Shown: piece by piece, positions 1 through 4,883 of the stretch | How the letters are laid out: each line of letters begins with the position of its first letter | Numbering within the stretch: the stretch's first letter is position 1 | Origin: an uncultured Bacteroidales bacterium | GTDB lineage: Bacteria; Bacteroidota; Bacteroidia; Bacteroidales; Paludibacteraceae | Reading direction: 5' to 3' | NCBI GenBank assembly: GCA_903929065.1 | Contig: CAIYTJ010000197.1 | Coordinates: 1 to 6,137 of the forward strand | Length of the DNA: 6,137 nucleotides | Notes under the pieces: generated by a model | Seen by the model: only the letters and a program-made list of their open reading frames with translations | Told to the model about the DNA's origin: nothing | Databases searched by the model: none | Made by a program: the position numbers and the translations under genes

Positions 1-1
1 C

Positions 2-571
2 GATCTCCAAATTCCGAATACAAATAATTTTCAAAGTATGCCGGATAATGTTTCCAATGGTTATGAAGCCGGAGCCGGTTTATCGCTCAATTCGCAACTT
101 GGAAAAGTATTGGTTAACTCAAATTTCAGGTATTCATTTAATCACATTGACAGCTATCAGAATCAAATTGCTGCAACTGATTTAAAAAGCTGGAACTGGA
201 ATACGTTTATTATGGCTCCGCTGCCCTGGGATTTAAAGCTTATTGCCATGTTTAATATAAACGGACCGACGTTGGATGGACAGACAGTAACTCAAATGAC
301 ACCATTTTATTTTGTAGGACTTGTCAAACAATTTAAAAACAACAGTTCGCTCAATATTCTGGCATTTAATCCTTTTGCCAGCCGTTTCTTTGATAGCACA
401 GTCACACTCAACAGTAATTCGGTTTATCAAAAAACAGATACTTATATGAAAAACCAGACTGCTTTTGCTATCATGTACAGCTATAATTTCAAAGTAGGTA
501 AAAACGTAGAAAAACAAAAGCATACGGTTGAACAACAGGCTGAAGACAGCATGGTAAAACTGCCTTTCTAA
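2..571 (+). CDS. Outer membrane beta-barrel (TonB-receptor-like) protein, C-terminal part, 5' truncated by window edge
   Basis: The reading frame is open from base 2 and gives 189 residues before TAA at 569-571, so the ATG at 38 is internal and the true start lies left of the window. The fragment shows the alternating aromatic/polar pattern of transmembrane beta-strands, such as the segments around NSNFRYSFNHID, FYFVGLVKQF and AFAIMYSYNFKVGK. A short charged tail follows the last strand. This is how the Bacteroidetes 'outer membrane protein beta-barrel family' (OMP_b-brl_3-like, related to TonB-dependent receptors) usually ends. Full members normally have about 750-900 residues, with an N-terminal carboxypeptidase-regulatory-like domain and a plug-like region, all outside this window. 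It should sit in the outer membrane. The ligand cannot be inferred. An ordinary TonB-dependent receptor is the main alternative. A terminator follows 23 bp after the stop, so this is the last gene of its transcript. Confidence 0.8.
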   Translation, partial: DLQIPNTNNFQSMPDNVSNGYEAGAGLSLNSQLGKVLVNSNFRYSFNHIDSYQNQIAATDLKSWNWNTFIMAPLPWDLKLIAMFNINGPTLDGQTVTQMTPFYFVGLVKQFKNNSSLNILAFNPFASRFFDSTVTLNSNSVYQKTDTYMKNQTAFAIMYSYNFKVGKNVEKQKHTVEQQAEDSMVKLPF

Positions 572-594
572 AGCTTATAATTATAAACCCCTGG

Positions 595-632
595 AAAAGA
601 CTGTCGTAAAGTTGAGATTACGACAGTCTTTT
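595..632 (+). terminator. Strong intrinsic terminator, probably bidirectional
   Basis: A perfect 15-bp inverted repeat pairs 595-609 (aaaagactgtcgtaa) with 618-632 (ttacgacagtctttt) around an 8-nt loop at 610-617. The stem has a GC-containing core. The left arm begins with four A and the right arm ends with four T, so it can act as a Rho-independent terminator in either direction. It ends the outer membrane protein gene that stops at 571. On the other strand it could stop transcripts running leftward out of the lipoprotein gene and through the pentapeptide gene. Confidence 0.85.
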
Positions 633-689
633 CACTTTACAAAACGATTTATGACCCCAAAGCGGGTTGAACAAACGGAAAATTACAAA

Positions 690-1250
690 ATGATTGAAAA
701 CAAACTCTTCGAAAAAAAAGATTATACGGAAAAGAAGCTTCCCTGTGATGTATATGAAAACTGCCGCTTTGTAAATTGCAACTTTTACAACTCCGATTTA
801 CTGAATGTAACGTTTAGGGAATGTCAGTTTGAAAGTTGTGATTTCAGTATGGCCAGCCTTAAGAACACAGCGATGAATGATGTTCTGTTTCTGGGTTGTA
901 AACTGGTGGGAGTTCAGTTTGACGAATGCAATCCGTTTTTATTTTCGGTAGGTTTCGAAAATTGTGTGTTGAAATTAGCCGTATTTTATAAGACTAAACT
1001 GAAAAAGACACGCTTTAAAAACTGTAATCTGCAGGAAACTGATTTTACCGAAGCCGAACTTACCGAAGCTGTATTTGATAACTGTGATCTTCAACGGGCT
1101 ATTTTTCATAAAACCAACCTTGAAAAAGCAGATTTCCGCACTTCCTTCATGTATTCCATCGACCCGGAAGCAAATAAGATAAAAAAAGCACGATTTTCAG
1201 GAATGGGACTTGTCGGTTTGCTGGATAAATATGGAATAGTGATCGATTGA
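690..1250 (+). CDS. Pentapeptide-repeat protein, Qnr/McbG-like architecture
   Basis: The 186-residue product is built almost entirely of tandem pentapeptide repeats, which fold as a right-handed quadrilateral beta-helix. Central Phe/Leu/Met residues fall every five positions from F27 to F77 (11 repeats) and again from F89 to F149 (13 repeats). A two-residue register break separates the runs at about C80-G88. About ten Cys residues occur, several just before the central position (for example NCNF, SCDF, NCDL). The tail from I157 leaves the repeat pattern and ends GLLDKYGIVID, resembling the C-terminal dimerisation tail of Qnr-type proteins. No signal peptide is seen, so the protein is probably cytoplasmic. 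Qnr, McbG and MfpA relatives act on DNA gyrase as DNA mimics, but most Bacteroidetes homologues are untested and no resistance role is shown here. The start at 690 is preferred because an in-frame TTG at 612 lies inside the terminator loop. The ATG at 651 would add 13 residues without repeat character. Confidence 0.88.
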   Translation: MIENKLFEKKDYTEKKLPCDVYENCRFVNCNFYNSDLLNVTFRECQFESCDFSMASLKNTAMNDVLFLGCKLVGVQFDECNPFLFSVGFENCVLKLAVFYKTKLKKTRFKNCNLQETDFTEAELTEAVFDNCDLQRAIFHKTNLEKADFRTSFMYSIDPEANKIKKARFSGMGLVGLLDKYGIVID

Positions 1251-1253
1251 AGA

Positions 1254-2120
1254 TTATTTTCTTAAATCCTTTGCTCCTCTTACTTCCGTCGAGACTTCAT
1301 TCAGCCAGCCTGCTTGTTGAAAAACAGCAGTTTGTATTTTGATAAAGCGTATATTGGGCAAGTTCACTGCATTTCCTAACGAATCAACGGCATTGGAAAT
1401 ATCAAACTTATTAGCTCCAAGGTCAGAATCATAATCAGTTCCATAGAGGTTTTTTGCATAACCCCAGGTAAATAGCGTTGGAGGAACAATCCAGTTTTCA
1501 GTACCGGTGGTAGATGTGTTTATGTATGAATCCGGCAAACGGGTTCCATAAAAAGTAATGCTGTCGGTCGTTGTTGCAGGCCACCACCAGGCAGATGAGT
1601 ATTTAGAACCGAATCCTGATTTAAGTTCTCCCGTTGTTCCTTCACTGTCTTTCCAGGTTATGTTTGTAGTGTCCGAAACGGCTTTATAATAACGCAGCCA
1701 ATAATGCATTTTGGAATTGGAAAACTGATTTCCTTTCAGTTCGTACCAGGTTTCATTGGGTAATCCGTCGCCATTGGTATCACTCATTACATAAACAATC
1801 CCAGGTTCGGGTGAAGCGCCTTTCAACGAAATCACTTCGAAATCAAATCCATCACCATTCACCACATTATGGTCAAAACCAGCCACCACATACCCGCCAA
1901 AACCTCCTAAATATAAAAATCCTTTGTCATTTGTAGGCTCACCAATAAAATTTGAAATATCTGTTTTCTTCGCCAGCAAAGCATGTTGTCCTGGACCGTA
2001 AACATAATCGAAAACAGTTGTAATATAGGCAGATGAGTTTGTTGGCTCTTTGAACCAATCGCATGAAATTAGGATAAAAGGGATAGTAAATATGAAAAAA
2101 TGTTTCGCTGAAAAGTGCAT
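1254..2120 (-). CDS. Secreted lipoprotein of a Bacteroidetes cell-surface protein family
   Basis: The 288-residue protein starts with a lipoprotein signal: a hydrophobic stretch ending in lipobox L17-I18-S19-C20, so Cys20 should be lipidated and the protein anchored to the outer membrane. The mature part matches from memory a family annotated only as 'cell surface protein' in Bacteroidales. Its landmarks are a Gly-rich LGGFGGYVVAGFDH segment (71-84), an acidic loop DTNGDGLPNETW (114-125), a Trp-rich stretch SAWWWPA, and the ending GWLNEVSTEV (271-280). The DxNxDG loop resembles calcium-binding thrombospondin type 3 or EF-hand-like loops, so calcium binding is plausible but inferred. My recollection is that relatives occur in Bacteroides cobalamin-uptake loci, but no B12 gene is seen here, so this does not set its function. 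It is monocistronic and divergent from the gene at 2426. It ends 3 bp from the pentapeptide gene with no terminator between. Its promoter motif lies at 2143-2150. Confidence 0.82.
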   Translation of the reverse strand: MHFSAKHFFIFTIPFILISCDWFKEPTNSSAYITTVFDYVYGPGQHALLAKKTDISNFIGEPTNDKGFLYLGGFGGYVVAGFDHNVVNGDGFDFEVISLKGASPEPGIVYVMSDTNGDGLPNETWYELKGNQFSNSKMHYWLRYYKAVSDTTNITWKDSEGTTGELKSGFGSKYSSAWWWPATTTDSITFYGTRLPDSYINTSTTGTENWIVPPTLFTWGYAKNLYGTDYDSDLGANKFDISNAVDSLGNAVNLPNIRFIKIQTAVFQQAGWLNEVSTEVRGAKDLRK

Positions 2121-2142
2121 TGAGATAAATTTTAATTGGTTG

Positions 2143-2150
2143 CAAAGTTA
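2143..2150 (-). promoter_or_regulatory. Bacteroidetes-type -7 promoter element for the lipoprotein gene
   Basis: Read on the minus strand the bases are TAACTTTG, a perfect match to the Bacteroidetes -7 consensus TAnnTTTG. It lies 22 bp upstream of the ATG at 2118-2120, which would give a short leader. No good -33 TTTG box is visible at the usual distance. The nearest TTTG on that strand is only 9 bp upstream of the element, so the assignment rests on the -7 element alone. Confidence 0.55.
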
Positions 2151-2191
2151 CTCCATTTCCAAATAATGACAGAATATTTAGTGGAATAGTT

Positions 2192-2281
2192 ATGAACAAT
2201 ATTTTTCTCAAAAAAATAAGTATTGTACTGACATTGTGTATTTTAAATTCATTTTTAGCATATTTAAAATATTCTTTTTAA
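2192..2281 (+). CDS. Possible short hydrophobic peptide or orphan signal-peptide remnant
   Basis: An ATG-started frame of 29 codons ends at TAA 2279-2281. It reads like a classical export signal: a short n-region with two lysines (MNNIFLKK), a hydrophobic core of about 15 residues (ISIVLTLCILNSFLA), an Ala at 23 where a signal peptidase could cut, then six residues and the stop. It could be a small membrane peptide, the remains of a decayed exported-protein gene, or chance, since AT-rich DNA readily encodes Ile/Leu/Phe/Lys runs. No promoter or ribosome-binding site was recognised and no conservation can be checked here. Confidence 0.2.
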   Translation: MNNIFLKKISIVLTLCILNSFLAYLKYSF

Positions 2282-2356
2282 AATAAAATCCAAGAGAACT
2301 ATTCATTTCGTTTAATAATTAAATCTTAAAATCACGATGTAAGAAAATAAAAACTA

Positions 2357-2379
2357 TTCCGTCAATATAATAAACGGAA
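2357..2379. repeat. Short inverted repeat upstream of the small secreted-protein gene
   Basis: The bases ttccgt (2357-2362) and acggaa (2374-2379) form a perfect 6-bp inverted repeat around an 11-nt AT-rich spacer, in otherwise very AT-rich DNA. It ends 46 bp before the ATG at 2426. Its position and symmetry would suit a dimeric regulator site or a leader hairpin. No T-run follows, so it is not a terminator. A repeat this short can arise by chance. Confidence 0.3.
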
Positions 2380-2425
2380 CTTTATTAAATCAATTCAAAA
2401 TACCAACTTTTTAAAATTTGAATGT

Positions 2426-2803
2426 ATGAAAACAACAATTAAAAATCAGTTTGGAAGATTTATTCTTCTTGCAGGCTTAACGATTTTGAGCACACAATTA
2501 TTTGCATCTGAATCTTTCTCGGTAAAGGGAAAAGTTATAAATTCTTCTAATGGCAATATCAAAAATGCCATAGTTACTTTATCGCATATCAAAACCCTTG
2601 AACCAATTGCAACTACAAAATGTAATGAAAATGGGGACTTCTATTTTGACAAAGTAGCTGAAGGTGAATACATTATGACAGTTCAAAAGGATGGTATTTC
2701 GAGAGCTAAATCAAAAATTATTTCTCTTGACGAAAATGGAAAAATCGCAGAAAAAAAAGTTGAGCATACTGAAACTATTCAACTTATTGATATTGTTAGC
2801 TAA
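2426..2803 (+). CDS. Small secreted protein with a stand-alone carboxypeptidase-regulatory-like (TTR-like) domain
   Basis: The 125-residue product begins with a signal peptide: basic n-region, hydrophobic core from about 12 to 22, and cleavage probably after A27 (LFA/SES). Residues about 31-95 form one carboxypeptidase-regulatory-like or Cna_B-like beta-sandwich. Visible landmarks are the opening FSVKGKV, the middle NAIVTLSH, the NENGDFYFDKV turn and the strand GEYIMTVQKDGI. A Lys/Glu-rich tail of about 30 residues follows and has no recognised domain. In this phylum the domain usually sits at the N-terminus of TonB-dependent receptors or outer membrane barrels, so a free-standing exported copy is less usual but known. 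It is probably periplasmic or surface-associated, perhaps a binding or adaptor module. It has no catalytic residues and should not be read as a carboxypeptidase. The start at 2426 gives the signal peptide; the ATG at 2422 is out of frame. Confidence 0.78.
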   Translation: MKTTIKNQFGRFILLAGLTILSTQLFASESFSVKGKVINSSNGNIKNAIVTLSHIKTLEPIATTKCNENGDFYFDKVAEGEYIMTVQKDGISRAKSKIISLDENGKIAEKKVEHTETIQLIDIVS

Positions 2804-2816
2804 TTCAAAACATTAA

Positions 2817-2871
2817 AATCAGAAAGAGGACATAAGGGCAACAAATAATTAAGAAAAAGCGTTTTCTGATT
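2817..2871 (+). terminator. Possible long-loop terminator or leader hairpin after the small secreted-protein gene
   Basis: A perfect 9-bp inverted repeat pairs aatcagaaa (2817-2825) with tttctgatt (2863-2871), separated by a 37-nt loop. It begins 13 bp after the stop at 2803 and is followed by T-rich sequence (ttttgtttg, then atttttcttt). Position and T-richness suit termination or attenuation ahead of the M64 gene. The long loop and AT-rich stem make it weaker than the 595-632 terminator. Confidence 0.33.
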
Positions 2872-2893
2872 AGGTTTTGTTTGTAATTTTTCT

Positions 2894-2901
2894 TTAATTT
2901 G
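2894..2901 (+). promoter_or_regulatory. Candidate -7 promoter element for the M64 peptidase gene
   Basis: The bases TTAATTTG differ from the Bacteroidetes -7 consensus TAnnTTTG at one position. They are followed by C, as is common for such elements, and lie 28 bp upstream of the ATG at 2930. A TTTG at 2876-2879 could be a -33 box, but the spacer of about 14 bp is shorter than usual. It would give the M64 gene a promoter separate from the small gene upstream. Confidence 0.38.
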
Positions 2902-2929
2902 CAGAACGTTTAATCAACATCAAACTTAT

Positions 2930-4207
2930 ATGTCAAAACCATCGTTCGTCCTCTGCCTCTTTTTGATTTATTGTTCTACCTTTTTCGGACAACAATATTC
3001 TGATTTTTTTATCAATAAATCATGTCGTATCGATTTCCATTTTTGTGGAAATGCCCGACAAACTTCGGTTTTCCTGGACAAAGTGAAGCAAGAACCATTT
3101 TGGGGTGGACGTCAAGGGCATTTATCAACTGACCTGAATCTGGGTGATTTCCGATTCAGGGTGTTGGACAGCTTAAGTAATAAGCAAATTTACATTGATG
3201 GTTTCAGTGCGCTGTTTCACGAATGGCAATCGACTCCCGAAGCCCAAATAACCAGCAAAAGTTTTGAACAAACCCTTTTATTTCCTTTTCCCAAGAAAAC
3301 TGTCACATTAATCATTGAAAAACGTTTGGATTTGGATCAATGGAATGAATTATTCAGATATTCGCTCTCGCCCACAGATAAATTAATTCAAAAATCAGCT
3401 CCAAAAGCAGTTCCTGTAAAGATAATTACTCAAACTGCCTCACCTGAGAAAGCCATAGATATTGCGGTAATTGCCGAAGGTTATTCAGCCAATGAACAAG
3501 AAAAATTCTATAAAGATGCTCAAAAATTATCCGAAAATCTGCTTACCCACGAACCGTTTACCAAATACAAGAGCCGGATTAATATTTACGCTATTGCTGC
3601 ACCGTCAGAACAATCTGGAATTTCATTGTCTAAAGATTCTGGTTGGAAAAACACAGCCGTGAATTCTCATTTTTACACATTCTATTCGGCTCGATACCTC
3701 ACTACCACAAATACTTTTGCTGTGCGTGATTTGGCTGCGTTGGTGCCTTATGATGCTATTTACGTGTTGGCAAATACTTCAACTTACGGTGGTGGTGGAA
3801 TTTTCAACTTTTACGCTCTTACAGCTGCCGATAATAAACTGGCAACTCAGGTTACTGTTCATGAATTCGGACATTCTTTTGCCGGTTTGGCTGATGAATA
3901 TGCTTACGACACTGACGTGTTGGATCAAACTTACGACATAAAGAAAGAACCGTGGGAACCGAATATCACTTCACTGGTTCAGTTTGACAGGAAATGGAAA
4001 AACCAGTTGACTGCCGGAACTGCAATTCCGACAATTGTGAAAGATTCAACAAAATTAGGCGTTTATGAAGGAGCCGGTTATCTCGTCAAAAAAATGTATC
4101 GTCCAATGCTTGATTGCCGGATGCGAACTAACAAAGCTCCGGAATTTTGTCCGATTTGCAAGCAGGCTGTTGAAAAAATGATTTTATTCTTGACAGAGGA
4201 AAAATAA
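2930..4207 (+). CDS. Secreted M64-family (IgA-peptidase-like) zinc metallopeptidase
   Basis: The 425-residue product has a signal peptide with likely cleavage after G20 (FFG/QQYS). An N-terminal M64-type beta domain covers about residues 22-145, with the family opening YSDFFINKSCRIDF and the FHEW and FPFPKKTV stretches. The M64 catalytic domain covers about 170-425. The zinc motif is HEFGHSFAGLADEY at 311-324: His311 and His315 should bind zinc, Glu312 should be the general base, and Asp322 is a candidate third ligand. Other landmarks are DIAVIAEGY, the NTSTYGGGGIFN loop, and YRPMLDCRMR (390-399), where a Met-turn would lie. C396, C407 and C410 (in FCPIC) may form a disulfide or structural cluster. 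M64 is named after the Clostridium ramosum IgA protease, but Bacteroidetes members have unproven substrates, so IgA cleavage should not be assumed. The length is normal and all active-site residues are present. It ends 4 bp from the opposing gene. Confidence 0.95.
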   Translation: MSKPSFVLCLFLIYCSTFFGQQYSDFFINKSCRIDFHFCGNARQTSVFLDKVKQEPFWGGRQGHLSTDLNLGDFRFRVLDSLSNKQIYIDGFSALFHEWQSTPEAQITSKSFEQTLLFPFPKKTVTLIIEKRLDLDQWNELFRYSLSPTDKLIQKSAPKAVPVKIITQTASPEKAIDIAVIAEGYSANEQEKFYKDAQKLSENLLTHEPFTKYKSRINIYAIAAPSEQSGISLSKDSGWKNTAVNSHFYTFYSARYLTTTNTFAVRDLAALVPYDAIYVLANTSTYGGGGIFNFYALTAADNKLATQVTVHEFGHSFAGLADEYAYDTDVLDQTYDIKKEPWEPNITSLVQFDRKWKNQLTAGTAIPTIVKDSTKLGVYEGAGYLVKKMYRPMLDCRMRTNKAPEFCPICKQAVEKMILFLTEEK

Positions 4208-4211
4208 GGAA

Positions 4212-4865
4212 TTAGTTGGCTTTTAGCCACATATCATAGAGTTTCAAAACCTTCTTTATATCTTTAAAACTAATATTGTCAGAAACTTCTTTCAGAAATT
4301 TTTCATCAAAATCAAATAGTCTCAATAAATCTCTGACTGTTTTAATTTTGTCGGTTGGTTCTACTTTTATCAAACCTTTCGATGGTGTAAAAAGATAATA
4401 ATCAGAATAAGTTTCATATTTTATATGATCTCTATTCACATGAGGATTATCATAAAAATTTAAATACCTGTAAAGTTCTATAGTGCCTTTATAGGTGAGT
4501 CCAAGGAATTGGAATCTACTACTTTCATTTTTGAAAAGACTGTTATGACTCACTTCAAAACGCTTGAATAAGAACTTTTCAGTTTTATAAGTAAATCCAA
4601 ATCCTAAAATATCTTTTGGATAAAAAATTTCAAAATGAATTGCTTCTTTCTTCCTGAATAAAACTCTCGAATAAAGAGATTCCTGTTCAAAGCTATTTAT
4701 TTTTACCGCTCCGGAAGTTTGTTCTAACTGACTCAATTGAATAATACCAAATATTGTATCCGATTTCTCATTTATTATATAGCCATTTGTTCTTATTGCC
4801 AGGGAACTACTCCAAAAGCACAAAAACATTAACAAGAGCGAAGTTACAAATTTTAGTCGGCTCAT
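4212..4865 (-). CDS. Exported protein of unknown function, Bacteroidetes type
   Basis: The 217-residue product has a clear Sec signal peptide (hydrophobic core about 8-18, cleavage probably after A23, SLA/IRT). The mature part is rich in Phe, Tyr, Lys and Ser. It opens GYII...DTIFGII (28-42) and later has YPKDILGFGF (82-91), then a YKGTIELYRY segment and a helical, charged C-terminus ending YDMWLKAN. This pattern, with a 'GYI...DTIxGxI' opening, a 'PKDIxGFGF' middle and a C-terminal Trp, recalls a common uncharacterised family of exported Bacteroidetes proteins. I cannot name a function. There is no lipobox and no catalytic motif. The start lies 18 bp after proB, so it may be transcribed with proB and the M28 gene, though no metabolic link is evident. 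Its coding DNA looks more AT-rich than proB, which may mean a later insertion into the cluster, but this is only an impression by eye. Confidence 0.72.
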   Translation of the reverse strand: MSRLKFVTSLLLMFLCFWSSSLAIRTNGYIINEKSDTIFGIIQLSQLEQTSGAVKINSFEQESLYSRVLFRKKEAIHFEIFYPKDILGFGFTYKTEKFLFKRFEVSHNSLFKNESSRFQFLGLTYKGTIELYRYLNFYDNPHVNRDHIKYETYSDYYLFTPSKGLIKVEPTDKIKTVRDLLRLFDFDEKFLKEVSDNISFKDIKKVLKLYDMWLKAN

Positions 4866-4883
4866 AAAACATTAGTATCAATT

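Larger units (their letters stand above)
2121..2425. other. AT-rich divergent intergenic region
   Basis: This gap of about 305 bp separates the leftward lipoprotein gene from the rightward small secreted-protein gene. It is visibly more AT-rich than its flanks. It contains the lipoprotein -7 motif (2143-2150), a possible 29-codon peptide (2192-2281) and a 6-bp inverted repeat (2357-2379). I see no tRNA-like cloverleaf, no direct-repeat array, no riboswitch signature and no insertion-sequence ends. No clear TAnnTTTG promoter for the gene at 2426 is visible. The closest string, TAAAATTTG at 2412-2420, has one base too many and ends only 5 bp before the ATG. Confidence 0.7.

Noticed and set aside
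233..535. 100-codon minus-strand frame opposite the outer membrane barrel gene
   Set aside because: Antisense to a clear beta-barrel frame that is open from the window edge.
690..1250. Tandem repeats in the pentapeptide gene as a DNA repeat array or CRISPR
   Set aside because: The repetition is at protein level (every fifth residue) and the DNA is not a regular identical repeat with spacers.
1939..2211. 90-codon minus-strand frame overlapping the lipoprotein start
   Set aside because: It lies in another frame across the signal-peptide region of the lipoprotein and has no recognisable family features; the lipoprotein frame has a lipobox and a promoter.
2240..2330. Short minus-strand frame of about 32 codons in the divergent gap
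   Set aside because: It has no signal peptide, no domain and no promoter, and it overlaps the more signal-peptide-like plus-strand frame; chance in AT-rich DNA is enough.
2121..2425. Riboswitch, small RNA or insertion-sequence scar in the divergent gap
   Set aside because: I found no conserved aptamer motif, no strong hairpin plus T-run, and no terminal inverted repeats with target-site duplication.
3471..3941. Two plus-strand frames (63 and 74 codons) inside the M64 gene
   Set aside because: They are alternative-frame readings of a well-supported peptidase gene and have no protein-like features of their own.
2930..4207. Naming the M64 enzyme an IgA protease
   Set aside because: Family membership is clear, but substrate specificity has not been shown for most Bacteroidetes members and nothing in the sequence fixes it.
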